From the NCBI GenBank assembly GCA_025617745.1, contig CM046870.1, positions 6,201,618-6,265,617 of the forward strand: 64,000 nucleotides of DNA, written 5' to 3'. The translations under genes and the position numbers were made by a program. A model generated the notes under the pieces. The model made no database searches, was not told where the DNA came from, and saw nothing but the letters and a program-made list of their open reading frames with translations. The number at the start of each line of letters is the position of its first letter. Position 1 is the stretch's first letter. Positions 46,081 to 57,197 of this stretch are shown here, piece by piece. This DNA comes from Heliocidaris erythrogramma (Eukaryota; Echinodermata; Echinoidea; Camarodonta; Echinometridae).

Positions 46081-46720
46081 TGTTAAAAGTGTTAATTTAA
46101 CCATTTTGAAAAAGTGGCAACAGGCCAGGAGCCTGTCCCGAAATAGTCCCCTTTACATAGGAGATTTGACCCCTTAAAGTTGCTTAATCAGCTCGAACGA
46201 AGCCACCGGGTTCGGCCCCCAGAGCCCCACAAAGGGCCCAAAAGTCGGGTCGATTTCAACCCATCTAACATATGCGCCAAACTTTGTCAGAAGTGCGTCC
46301 CAGAAAAAAAAACGAAACCTAGATTTATCGATGTTTAATCATATCTTCATCACATTTATGATTAATATATTATGACACATATTTGTAAACCCTGGATCAT
46401 CTTCTTTCATTTGATGCCACTCATATGATACATACTTCACGCATTAGTGAATAAAGACAATATGAATCAGGGCTACCAAAAATTCGTTTTTCGTTTAACC
46501 CTTCAGTTTTTAGAGTGCATCATGAAATAACGGTTTTTCTTACTTTCTTTCTTTTGTTTTTGCTATGTTTTTCTTATTGCTCTATTTATAACTTCACTGA
46601 CCTTTTTAATTGTTAAATACAACATTTGCATTTCTGCAGAATTGTGTTGAATAGTCTATTGATATTTGTATCTACATAGATTGCCATGTATGTTGAGGCT
46701 CCCTCTTTGTACAGCAGTTT
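46081..46720. other. Non-coding stretch
   Basis: AT-rich; nothing identified. Confidence 0.4.
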
Positions 46721-46918
46721 GCCATGTTCACCCCTGCTGAGAAATGGAACCGGCCCAGACTGTAGCGGACGTGCTCCTGAGTAATTTCTATATTGATGAC
46801 TCGACCAGACACATTATAAATTATGTGAGAGGTGCGCATCAAAACATATCGCATCTACTTCTACTTCTATGTTGATTACATCCCCGATATCATCACGTCC
46901 TTCTTTCTATTTATTCAG
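46720..46918 (+). other. Probable 5' leader exon of zinc-finger gene 4
   Basis: Ends tttattcag|gtagga at 46918, with blocks shared with 41280-41409 (ttcacc, cccctg, aaatggaac, gattacatc, atcacgt). In the frame that would join the next exon there is a stop close to the donor, so it is best read as untranslated leader. The 5' limit is unknown. Confidence 0.45.
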
Positions 46919-47678
46919 GTAGGATATAATTTCCTAACTTTTCTCTTCTTGTTATGATGATTATGACTGTTGCCAATTGTTTATCTGAATATATGTCTAA
47001 AAATTATGAACGCGTGCAAGCTGAGCTGATGTATTTTAGGTTACAAGTATGTTGTGACAATATATGCAGGCCAGTATGTATGAAGCTCGGTGCATAGATC
47101 TAATTACTGTACTCATTCATTGTTTCATTCACAATTCATGTAAATGGATTATTGGGGGGGGGGGGGGGGGGGAGAAGATAACTGAGGGCTGTAAATCTGT
47201 GAAATACACCACATGTATAATCTTTGACAAAACATAACCGTATATGATTTTTGATGTAGCAATGTGATGCTATTGCTTGTATCTATTTTTCGCTCATGAA
47301 TAAGAGTTATTATATATAATTTGGATATATAAATAAATATATATATATATATATATGCTTCGAAAGTTACAATATACATTGGCCTATATTATTTTTCGTA
47401 TAATTATATGAGACACAAAAAATATAAATAGCAGTTAAACACGGCTGAACACTGAATCCATTATTCATCGCCAACCTCTTTCACTAAGGGTCACATGCAG
47501 CTAATAATACCTCACTCCTTAACAATGGACTCGCATACATGAATAATGACATAGTCTATTCATCGTAGCTGTGTGCAGCTGTCACCATACTTTACAACAG
47601 CTATCAGTATGTTATTCCAATCCAACACTACTTTGGCTTTCTTTCCAAGTACATGTACATTATTTTTAGTAGCTGTGA

Positions 47679-47905
47679 GTGCATGGAGATCCAGAATTCT
47701 CTTGCCGGGGGGAGGGGCTCCAAGTCTCTGAAATAATGATAATAATAACAATGTTTATGATAATAATAATGATAATAATAATGATTATGATACTACTACT
47801 TTTTCTACTACTACTACAAATAATAATAATTACAATAATAATACTATTGATAATAATATCAATAATAATAACAATAATAATAATAATGATTAGAAAGATA
47901 TTAAT
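47679..47905. repeat. AAT-rich microsatellite
   Basis: Long run of aataat/gataat/caataa trinucleotides. Preceded at 47150-47172 by a poly-G run and at 47335-47356 by (AT)n. Confidence 0.9.
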
Positions 47906-48150
47906 AAATAAATGAATGGAAAAAAAAGTAACTAAGTAGCTATGTTTTTAGGTTTATTTATAGTATGTTCCTGTTATATCTTTACGTTGGCTCAATATTT
48001 CGCTGCAAAATAAACATCTCTAGCTTTCTGTATATCCACCTAGCACTCTTCATCCTAAGTGAATCATTTCAGTGACATCATTATCGTTAGCCGAGCTATT
48101 ATGGCGCTCAAACATTAAAGCAATTTATCCTCCCGGGCACTTATGAACTT

Positions 48151-48309
48151 CGGGTTCCTGTTTCATAAAACCTGTTATCAATAACAAGTCACGATGACTG
48201 TTATAAGCTACTGAAATACATGTATTAGCATTTGATTGGTTGAGATCAAATTTGTCATAGATCTGTTGCAATTGTTATCGATAAAAAAAAGTTTTATGAA
48301 ACGGGGCCC
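48151..48309. mobile_element. Palindromic MITE, 'CCCTGTTTCATGAAAC' family, copy 4
   Basis: gttcctgtttcataaaacct at the left end and gttttatgaaacggggccca at the right. The stem cctgttatcaataac pairs with the attgttatcgat side. Confidence 0.8.
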
Positions 48310-48310
48310 A

Positions 48311-48452
48311 GCGCCCTGTTTCCCCAAACTTGTTATCAATAACAAGTTAACTGTTATAAGCTACTGAAATCATTGCATTTGATTGGCTGTGAGCAAATTT
48401 GTCATAGAAATGTAGCAGTTGTTACTGATAACAAGTTTTTTGAAACGGGGCC
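48311..48452. mobile_element. Palindromic MITE, same family, copy 5, directly adjacent
   Basis: gcgccctgtttccccaaact at the left and ttgaaacggggcca at the right. The two copies are head-to-tail with one base between them and share the orientation of the central gatttgattgg segment. Confidence 0.8.
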
Positions 48453-48580
48453 ATGGAAAGAGAGTTGCAAATGCTTATTCTTAATGTCTTGCAAAAGGAT
48501 GCAGGGTTCGAACCCCGTACCTCGTACCACGTGTGTCATATTCCAGTGACTTAACCACTAGACCAAGACACTTCTTCTAT
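48453..48580 (-). mobile_element. Partial tRNA-derived SINE head
   Basis: attcttaatgtcttgcaaaa and gcagggttcgaaccccgtac (inverse B box), then taaccactagaccaagacac (inverse A box) match the head and first body phrase of the 18415 SINE family. The body is missing. Confidence 0.75.
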
Positions 48581-48639
48581 CTTTTATGCTACGTTATATA
48601 TATATATATATTTTTTTCTTTTTCTTTTTTTTTTTTTTT

Positions 48640-49500
48640 CTCAACTTTACTGGATCAAGCTCTCGGCTTTCCCGGCCGCGAATTTTTTTTTCCCACGAAC
48701 TTTTTGTCACTATCGTCCTTGACGCATGCGCAACTTTGAAATAGCCAATAGCCCTACAATGCTTGGAGTTGGATGGGGTTTCAAAGTTTCATCCTACTTT
48801 TAGTAATAATAAAAAATACAAAACGTTATTTTTGTAATGTCCAAACTGACAGTCGAACCCACATACCTCAGGTTAAATGTCCGAGGGCTAACGCATCTCG
48901 CCACAGCAAGACGCTGGGAACAACCGTCATTATATCGCTTACGGAATAAACCCTATGATTGCGAAATTGATTTAGATCGGAAAGGATCAGGTGCGCATGC
49001 GCCAGGGAGGACAGGGACAAAAAGTTCATGGGAAAAAAAAATTTAGCTTCCCGGCCTTCTTCGGGTTCTGAAGATAATAATACAAACATACAATATACAC
49101 ACATATAATTGTGTGTTTTTATATACATTTGCATATTGATATCAGCATACACTTTCGTGAATGATTAAGAACATAGCTCGGAAATATTGTACAGAAATTT
49201 AATGTAAAAGACCGCTTACCGAAGTCAAGTTTCGTTGACGGTGACTAATGTATGTGTGTCGTGTGTACAATTTGTGCGGTCAAGTGTGAATATATTACTG
49301 ACCGTTGACATTGTCCAAGGTGAAAGTATATGCTGATATCAATATGCAAATGTATATTTTGTTATTAAATGTAGATATAAAAACATGTGTATATGTGTGT
49401 ATATTGAAGTACATGTATATGTTATATATTTGTATTATCATCTTCAGAACCTGCAGTAGAAGGCCGGGAAGGCCGAAAGCTTGATCTAATAAAGTTGAAG
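48640..49500. repeat. Cluster of 'GGCCGGGAAGGCC-GAAAGC' motifs, possible Penelope-like remnants
   Basis: Related segments lie at about 48656-48692 (minus), 49045-49068 (minus) and 49460-49496 (plus, aggccgggaaggccgaaagc then ttgatctaataaagttga). 48690-48730 and 48990-49045 are inverted partners (gaactttttgtc / gacaaaaagttc). A tRNA-like segment (minus, gggttcgactg B box) lies at 48833-48915. Confidence 0.5.
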
Positions 49501-49557
49501 TTCAGCTACGTCCTTGTCTCCAGTTTTTTAATTATTGATTTTTTTATTTTATTATAG

Positions 49558-49806
49558 ATTTAGCGTATAATATTAAGGAGGAAATTCCCACGATGAAGGC
49601 AATAAAGAAAGAAGTAACTGGTGATGAGTATCCATCAGAAGAAGGGGGATATCTAATCTACTGTCCAACAGAGGAGGGATTGGACAATGATGTCGAGGAA
49701 GACTTAGGCGATGACGACCACCGAGACGAACCGGAAGATGGCTTTACAGAAGATGATGGTTTCATCGAAGATGAAGCAAATATAAAGATAGCAACATTGA
49801 ACCAAG
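49558..49806 (+). CDS. Zinc-finger gene 4, acidic N-terminal exon
   Basis: Acceptor ttttattatag, exon 249 bases, donor accaag|gtaatg, phase 1 at both ends. It is open throughout. The likely start is the ATG at 49593, because the preceding leader appears untranslated. From there it encodes about 71 residues: MKAIKKEVTGDEYPSEEG, then GYLIYCPTEEGLDNDVEEDL and a long Asp/Glu tract ending ATLNQG. The GYLIYCPTEE motif and terminal QG match gene 1 (29400-29577), while the acidic tract has diverged freely. The exon joins 51386 in frame by completing a GAT codon, for a protein of about 389 residues. The function of the acidic domain is unknown. Confidence 0.8.
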
Positions 49807-49967
49807 GTAATGCACAATTTGTTTAAATCTAACTGATGCCTTTTTAAAAAGTTTTTTTTTAAAGGTTCGTTGTCCTGAGCGGTCGTAATGCCGGAGGTTT
49901 ATAACTCCGAAAGTGAAATGGGGTTCAATATTCCGAAGGTTTGTAATTTGCACCAAAAAAAATAGAG

Positions 49968-50610
49968 TTCATAATTCCGAAAATGAAACAGTGTTGAATT
50001 ATTCCTACAGTTTGTAGTTCGGAAAGTGATATAGGGTTCTATTCTATTTTCGAAATTATGAACGGTCTTTCATTTTCAGAATTGCGAGTCCTTGTTTTAT
50101 TTTCGGAATTGGGAACCTTCGAAGTAACAAACATTCGAAATTATACGAACCTTTGGAATAACGAATATATCTCGTTCATTATTCCGAAGGTTTGTAATTT
50201 GCACAAAATAAAAATAGAGTTCATAATTCCGAAAATGAAATAGTGTTTATTTATTCCGACAGTTTGTAGTTCGGAAAATGATATAAGGTTCTATTCTATT
50301 TTCGAAATTATAAACGGTCTTTCATTTTTCAGAATTGCGAGTTCTTTTTTTTATTTTCGGAATTGCGAACCTTCGAAGTAACAAACATTCGAAATTATAC
50401 GAACCATCGGAATAACGAATATCTCGTTCATTATTCCGAAGGTTTGTAATTTGCACAAAATAAAATAGAGTTCATAATTCCGAAAAATAAATATCGGAAT
50501 TGCGAGCCTTCGGAGTAAGAAACATTCGAATTTTACGTACCTTCGGAATAACGAACCTTTATGATTAATGAACCTTCGGGATTAGGAACCTTCGGAAGAA
50601 CGACATTTTA
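49968..50610. repeat. About 251-bp tandem repeat built of 'TTCCGAA' words
   Basis: Units begin at 49968, 50220 and 50471 (the last is partial) with ttcataattccgaaaatgaa. Inside, short words cggaatt, attccga, ttcgaaa and gaaccttcgg recur in both orientations. Related short stretches occur at 55545-55835 and 62215-62400. Confidence 0.9.
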
Positions 50611-51024
50611 ACAATATTGTGTAGATCTGGATGTCAACAGATATTGTATAATTTATACGGGGATAGCTTCTATATTGGATCCCTTGAAATAAATTCATAC
50701 CATGGAAGGGGAAACAATTTTTTAAAAATCAGTTATATATTTCTCTTACAAAAAGCACGGTGAATTTTTAAGCCTCTCCCGACAGTAGGCATATGAGATG
50801 GGGAGGCCGGTGGAACAAAGCCCTACCCCGTAATTTCAAATTCGATAGTTTGGAAACAGTTTCCTTCCTATTCGTAGTAGAGAGGTGCCCCTGTATTGAA
50901 TTGAAAGAAATCAAAATAATATGTTTAAGAGGAGATTGTGAACACATCAATTTTAATCAAAAACCATCTGATACCCTTTTCTCGTATGCTGATTGTTTCA
51001 TTTTGTTTTTTGTTTTAATACGTG

Positions 51025-51028
<4 letters not shown>

Positions 51029-51061
<33 letters not shown>

Positions 51062-51341
51062 TGTCTTGTTTACTCAGGGTAGCCTCATCAGTATTTTATA
51101 CTGTTCTCCCTGAGGGCCCTGCAATCAAATTATTACCATGGCTTTAGCCAAGCGACCATGATAAGGCACTCAAGCATTCAAAGAATTGCATCCTACCGGG
51201 TATACCCATTTACTTTACCTGGGTGGAGTGAGGCAAATGGAGATTAATGTCTTGCCAAAGAACAGTGCCGTGGCTGGGAATCGAACCCCGCACTTTGTGA
51301 TCTGCAGTCTGGTGACTTATGCACTAGACCACAGCACCTCT
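51029..51341 (-). mobile_element. tRNA-derived SINE, variant 3' half, in gene 4 intron
   Basis: The inverse head (gggaatcgaaccccgcac, gactta-tgcactagaccaca) and first body phrases (catcctaccgggta, gattaatgtcttgcc) match the 18415 family. The 3' half (ctgttctccctgagggccct) differs, and the tail is (AAT)n. It ends 45 bases before the zinc-finger exon acceptor. Confidence 0.85.
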
Positions 51342-51385
51342 ATTGAGATATGATATAGTGATTTTGTGTTTTTTTGTCTGCCTAG

Positions 51386-52341
51386 ATGTAAATTCAACCC
51401 TGGAGAGCACCAATCAGAGTACGACACCAACCCAAGAATTGTCAGCAGAGAGAGCACTAGAAGATGATGAGAGGCACCTCGTTAAACTAGAAGCAGATAT
51501 AGTGGTGAAAAATGAAGCTGAACTAGAAACGCAATTTGATTCTTCTCAAAGCGAAAGCTTCTTGATGGAGTATCGCTGTGGTCAGGTACCACGTCACGAG
51601 GTTGGTTTTGAAGGACAAAGTGTCCCCGAAAGTGAGGAACTGGATCCTACAAGTTCTCACCACAAGCATGGAGGGATGGATGCACAAGCAGTAGTGGATC
51701 GCGTTGAAGAAAAGAGTGAAATGACGACACATGGACAAAGTGAACAATCTCTCCTTAACCCTGCCAAAACAAAGCTCTCCAAAACTCCGAAAAACCAGAC
51801 AGGAGGAAAGTCCTATCAATGTTCCTTCTGTGACAGGACGTTCTCCCAAAGCTGTAACCTTACAATCCATAAGAGGAGACATACAGGGGACAAACCTTAT
51901 CAATGTTCATTTTGTAAGAAAAGGTTCTACTCCAAGAGTTATCTATCAGTACATGAGAGAACCCACACAGGAGAACGACCATATAAGTGTTCCTTCTGCA
52001 GCAGAGGCTTCGCCCAGTGGAGCAATCTCTCCCAACACCTGACGACGCATACCGGAGAGAAACTCTACCAGTGTTCGATATGTCACAAGTCATTTTCTCA
52101 AAGCGGTATCCTCAACCGACATATGCGGACCCATTCTGGCGAAAGGCCGTATCGTTGTTCTGTCTGTGACAAACAATTTTCCCTCGAGTATAATCTTTCG
52201 AGGCATATGCCAATTCATACAGGAGAAAAGCCTTACAAATGTTCTCTTTGTAGCAAGGAGTTTACACACATGAGCAGTCTATCCGTTCATAGTAAGACCC
52301 ACAGAAATGGAAAGGCCACCACTGAAAATGGCAGAGTGTAA
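51386..52341 (+). CDS. Zinc-finger gene 4, C2H2 exon (6 fingers)
   Basis: The acceptor tttttgtctgcctag precedes 51386; the exon completes a GAT codon and reads DVNSTLESTNQSTT. The shared pre-finger motif is ETQFDSS, then SFLMEY, GQVPRH and GFEG (about 51523-51615), as in genes 1 and 2. Six C2H2 fingers run from CSFCDRTFSQ (51820) to CSLCSKEFTHMSSLSVHSKTH, with TG(E/D)(R/K)P-type linkers and one SGERP; all zinc ligands are present. It ends TENGRV. The product is a probable sequence-specific nuclear regulator. It differs from genes 1 and 2 in finger number and recognition residues, so it likely binds different DNA (inference). Confidence 0.9.
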
Positions 52342-53394
52342 CACTATTTCACATTGAAATGAAATAGCATGATAAAAATATAAGTTTCCCCGTCCATTTT
52401 AACACATTTGTCATTCAGTTTCATCAATTTCACTTCAGTTTCGTCCGGGGAATCCTGGAACGTGCAAATGTTAAAGTTGATTGATTTATTTGTCATTCAA
52501 GTTGGTCAATGGTCTGTCAATTTCAGCTCTTGTCCATTCATTTTCATCAGATTCCATTTGAATGTGTCTCATCTTACACTCGCTACAGAATGTAAATGAT
52601 CGAATTCGTCTTTGTGCAATCGATTTGGAAAGACTTTCATCGGTAAATTCGAATGACACTTGGACGAAAATTGATTGCAATTGACGAAATCGATTCATGC
52701 AATGGTACGTTGGCAGCCGGTGATGACCAATGAGGTTCAAACAGATGGAGTCTCAACTAACGGTAATTAATGCAAACACCTGGCAGATTATAAAAAGATG
52801 TACAATTGAATTAATAAAATGCTTTGATTCTTTGATGTCGATGTCTGATGCCGCCAAAGTAAACGGGAAAGGTTTAGAGATGTTTTGACGTTTGCATGTT
52901 TACGATGCGCAGTTATATGTATTACTATCGTGAAAGATGGCTCTGGGAAAAACAGCCAACCAAAGCAGTGGGCACACGCGGTCAGTCAAGAAATTGTCAT
53001 CGCAGTTCTGGTATTTTGGCACTAATTATGTTCCCTTGAACCTTGTTATATCATTCATGTGCACTTTTTCGAACTTACATTTGGGTCTGCGAAAACTAAT
53101 TATCATTATAACAGAATATCCTCCATTGTACGTAGGCCCTATCCATGGTTATGCAATAAAACGGAATTTGATTTGTTTCCTCGTTTGGAAGAATGTTTTC
53201 GGAGAGCGCATAATTGTCATGTTTGTTGTGGCGGCATCGAAGCTCGCTTCAAAGAGAAGCAGTATGTTTGAACCTTCTTGGGATGACGAAATTGATTTGA
53301 CTTTGACGTAATTGGATGCAAAGTTCGAAAATAAATTACCAAAACAAAATTGACTGGATAACACACAGCTATGGTCTTATTTACACTTACGCTG
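52342..53394. other. 3' flank of gene 4 and unassigned sequence
   Basis: AATAAA at 52813-52818, 472 bases past the stop, is a candidate poly(A) signal. 53059-53271 has an open frame with CFRRAHNCHVCCGGIEARF that I do not recognise; it may be a transposon relic. Confidence 0.45.
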
Positions 53395-54085
53395 ATCATA
53401 AGGACCGCTATTCATAGAAAACCGCTATTCATTTAACACGCGTTACGAATAGCGGTCCTTATGAATAGTTATGAATAGTGGTCCTTATGAATAGCGAAGT
53501 AATTCGTCTATGGTTTGCTCGCTATTTAGAAGGACCGCTATTCATACAAAACCGCTATTCATATTCCCCCTGTTCAGACGCTATTCAGTTTATACCGAAA
53601 CTCGATAAAGAAACGACGTATAAAGAATCATCGTATATAGCTAACGGGTCGTTCAGACGCATATTGCGACCGTCGTGAAAAAGGTGGTATAGATGCGCAG
53701 TTTCCCACTGCGCGTGTTGTTATGATCACGAGGTATCCGCGGAAGAGAGGTAAAAGGTCACCTTTCACGCGCGCTCCCGTTAAGCCCCGCCCAGTTATAC
53801 CTTTCTATGGTCGCCATACGTTCAGCCGGACACGGAACAGTGATTCTTTATCGAGTTCTAGTTCGAAACGATGCTCTGACCCTCGTTTCGCTATACGTCG
53901 TTTCGTTAGTCAGCGTTCAGACGCAAAATTTCATCGTATAGCTATACCGTTCTAGTATAGCTATACCGTTTTGGTATAGATTTTTAGCGTCTGAACACCC
54001 TGTTAGTCACGCGTTATGGAAAGCGGTCCTTATGAATAAGTGGTCATTATGAATAGGGGTCCTTATGACTAGCGAGGTTACCCCG
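53395..54085. repeat. 'TTATGAATAGCGGTCC' element, copy 2, split by a transposon
   Basis: 53395-53560 matches the first part of 44749-44998 and 54003-54085 its last part. The middle (53566-54002) is an inserted element with ends ctgttcagacgcta and tagcgtctgaacac and subterminal ctatacc/ggtatag repeats, about 435 bp. The inserted element resembles PIF/Harbinger-type MITEs by its ends, but no target duplication was settled. Confidence 0.75.
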
Positions 54086-54424
54086 TTATTACGAGGTTCC
54101 ACTACAGACTCCTTGGGGCCATTGAAATTATCTCTTTAAATCGAAACCTTGTTTATCAGGTCTAGAAAAAAGAGAATATGAAGAAGCTCAGCCTGCAAAA
54201 TTAACTTGTTATACTGAGAGTTTGTTATAAAAGTATTCTTTGTAACGAGTTTTGACTGTACTAATAGCAATACTGTTCTTTATAACGAGGTTTGATTGTA
54301 TTCATAGTAATACTCTTCTTCCTGAAGGCCAATAATTATTATCCCCAATATTACAATTTTAAGGTTAAAACAAATGGTGAGCTTTCTCATTTTTTTATTA
54401 TATGAGGAAGAATATCTCTCCTCT

Positions 54425-55345
54425 CCCTGCACCCACCCCTGTTACATTTTTTTACAGTGAAATGTTGCGTCCAAATAATTAATAAGCAGTCCAGGCGTCG
54501 AACAATAACTTTCCGCCTCAAAAAATTGTTTGCTACGAGCCGTTATCTTTCTCTCAAATTTGCTAAAACGTCAGAGCTTTCGCGCTTCACGCGGGAAGGG
54601 GGAAACTCCCCCTCCCTGCACCCACCCCTGTTACATACAGTGCAATACTGCGTCCAAGTATATTGAAAAGCAGTCGGAGCGTCGAAGTTTCCGCCTCAAG
54701 AAATTGTTTGCTACAAGCCGTTATCTTTCTCTCAAATTTGCTAAAACATCAGAGCTTTCGCGCTTCGCGCGGGAAGGGGGAAACTCCCCCCATCCCTGCA
54801 CCCATCCCTGTTACAGTGCAGTATTACGTCCAAATATCTGAAAAGCAGTCCGGACGTCGAAATAACTTTCCGCCTAAAAAAGGTGATACGAGCGGCAACG
54901 AGCCGTTATCTTTCTCTCAAATTTGCTATAAAACGTCAGAGCTTTCGCGCTTCACGCGGGAAGGGGGAAACTCCCCCTCCCTGCTCCCACCCCTGTTACA
55001 TACAGTGCAATACTGCGTCCAAGTATATTGAAAAGCAGTCGGAGCGTCGAAGTTTCCGCCTCAAGAAATTGTTTGCTACAAGCCGTTATCTTTCTCTCAA
55101 ATTTGCTAAAACATCAGAGCTTTCGCGCTTCGCGCGGGAAGGGGGAAACTCCCCCATCCCTGCACCCATCCCTGTTACAGTGCAGTATTACGTCCAAATA
55201 TCTGAAAAGCAGTCCGGACGTCGAAATAACTTTCCGCCTAAAAAAGGTGCTACGAGCCGTTATCTTTCTCTCAAATTTGCTATAAAACGTCAGAGCTTTC
55301 GCACTTCGCGCTGGAGGGGGAAAACTTCCCCCTCCCTGCACCCAC
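54425..55345. repeat. About 180-bp tandem repeat with two-unit higher order
   Basis: The phrase ccctgcaccca...cctgttaca recurs at 54425, 54614, 54794, 54979, 55158 and 55334 (spacing 176-189). Other unit phrases are ctacgagccgttatctttct and agagctttcgcgcttc. Units 2-3 and 4-5 are closer to each other as pairs than to their neighbours. Open frames up to 171 codons span it, but unit length is not kept to a multiple of three. Confidence 0.9.
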
Positions 55346-55544
55346 CCCCTGGGGAGCATGCACGCTTGGCGTGGTCATCACCAATTTCGCACTCTTAATT
55401 CGCGTGCTCACAACCGCCCACCTAAAATGAAATCCTGGCTGTGCGGTTGGATCCTTCACGTCTAGCTGCCACCCCATTGGAACATCCTGGCTACGCCTTT
55501 GGGGATGCCCATATTGGATCTGGAGGCATTCGTTGTTTTTTTTT

Positions 55545-55835
55545 CTAAGGTACATAATTCTGAAGGTTCATAAATGCGAAAATAGAATAGGGTTCATGAT
55601 TCCGAACATTTGCATTATTCTGAAGGTTCGCAAGTCCGAAAATGAAATAGGGTTCATAATTCCGGAAATAAAATAGGGATCGTAATTCCAAAAGCGGTAC
55701 ATGGTTCTATTTCATTTTTGGAATTATAAACCTTATTTCATTTTCGGCATTACGAACCAAGATAGTAATGAACCTTCGGAATTACGGCGGACATTCAGTA
55801 TAACGAACCTTCGGAATTATGAGCTTTCAGAAAAA
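55545..55835. repeat. 'TTCCGAA' word repeat, dispersed copy
   Basis: ataattccg, gaaggttc, cggaattac and ttcggaattatga words recur about every 20-30 bases, as in 49968-50610. Confidence 0.75.
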
Positions 55836-56074
55836 CGAAATGAGACAATTGGAACAATTCATCTGCAACTAAATGAATGTCAGATAATTTATGAGAGACA
55901 CTATACATAAAACTATGTGTAGCAATTCATTTTTGTTCTGTGGGTATTTTGCTTATTATAGTCTCGTGTGACCAAACAAAATCCTATATATAAATAAGCA
56001 ATTGCTAGTCGTTTTGTTTGTATTGTGTACTTTGAACATTATTGATACTATAGTATACATACAAATATATACTG

Positions 56075-56262
56075 TCATGAGAGGGTCTGGTTGGAAATAT
56101 GGTCCCCGAGGTGACGTGAACCAAGACTATTTTCAAGAGGGATGCAGCCCCGAAGGAAAATGTCCGTCTTCAGTCATCGAGGATATATCATAGTTTAACC
56201 AGAGACTCGAGCGTACATAGGCAGTATTTGGTTTATATCCGCCATCTTGAACAAAAGCTTAA
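56075..56262 (+). repeat. Dispersed repeat, inverted partner of 6517-6700
   Basis: atgagagggtctggttggaa and ccccgaggtgacgtgaacca and following blocks are reverse complements of the 6.5-kb copy. Differences are mostly single bases plus a short replaced central segment. Confidence 0.8.
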
Positions 56263-57197
56263 ATCTGGCATATGATAGACTGCACACATTACAGTTTTGA
56301 AGAAGGGATGAATCAGTAAGGTAAATCATACAAAAAAGATGTAAAGCTAGTATATCAACATATTTATAGTACACATCTAAAATATATCTTTCAATGTTGT
56401 ATCATTTTAATTAATGAAGGAATATTTATAATTTATTTCATCGTCTCGTTTCATTACTGTATACGAACCATTTATCATGGCATTCCAACTTTCAAGTTAT
56501 CGGGTACCGTTCTTTCGAATCATTCTTTGTTCGTCAAAAGCACAATCGTACCTTATTTAGGAAAATATCTAAAGAATGTAAGGCATATTAAAGTTTATCC
56601 AATATTTTCTTCAAAAGTTAACTGCAGGTTCGATAAAAAAAACTGCTTAAAGACCATTAAAGACTAATGGTAAGTTTAAATCCATTGTAAGAGTTTCTTT
56701 GCAATATATACATGTATCAATTAAGACTTACTAAATAGGCCTTATTAAAATAAATTGATTTTGTTATAAACAACACCAAAGTTGGCACGCACTATACGGG
56801 TGGGGGGGGGGGGGATATGACACCCAGCTTTGCCGACAAAAATGCTGCACCCTAATCCCCCCCACAAAAAAATTATAAAAAAGAAAATCACAGATGTAGA
56901 TCCTGATCATACAGGCCCATTTTCGCAAGGAGGGGGCTGGCGCCTTTGGCCCGAGTATCAACCTGTCAATTTCTAATTTTATTTTAACTATTCGCAGTGA
57001 AAAAGTGCAGAAGTTACAGACAGAAGTTATATAATATATTCTGGGAACCTCGCTGCCCAAATATGCGGATATTCTGGCTCCTCGCTACCCGAAAACGAAG
57101 GGGACGTCTTTTGCCCGAATATCAACTTTTCCAAAAAAATTAACTTTTCGTAGAGAAAATGTACAGAAGTTACATACAAAAGCTACATACTTATCTG
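56263..57197. other. Non-coding, ending in a diverged 165-bp tandem repeat at the gap
   Basis: A poly-G element lies at 56800-56815. Phrases cccgagtatcaac...gtgcagaagttacagacagaag (56949) and cccgaatatcaac...gtacagaagttacatacaaaag (57114) are two units of about 165 bp that run into the gap, so the gap is probably in tandem repeats. Confidence 0.6.

Noticed and set aside
54530..55398. Open frames of 103-171 codons with a repeated peptide
   Set aside because: They follow the ~180-bp tandem repeat, in shifting frames because the unit length varies; typical of satellite-derived frames.
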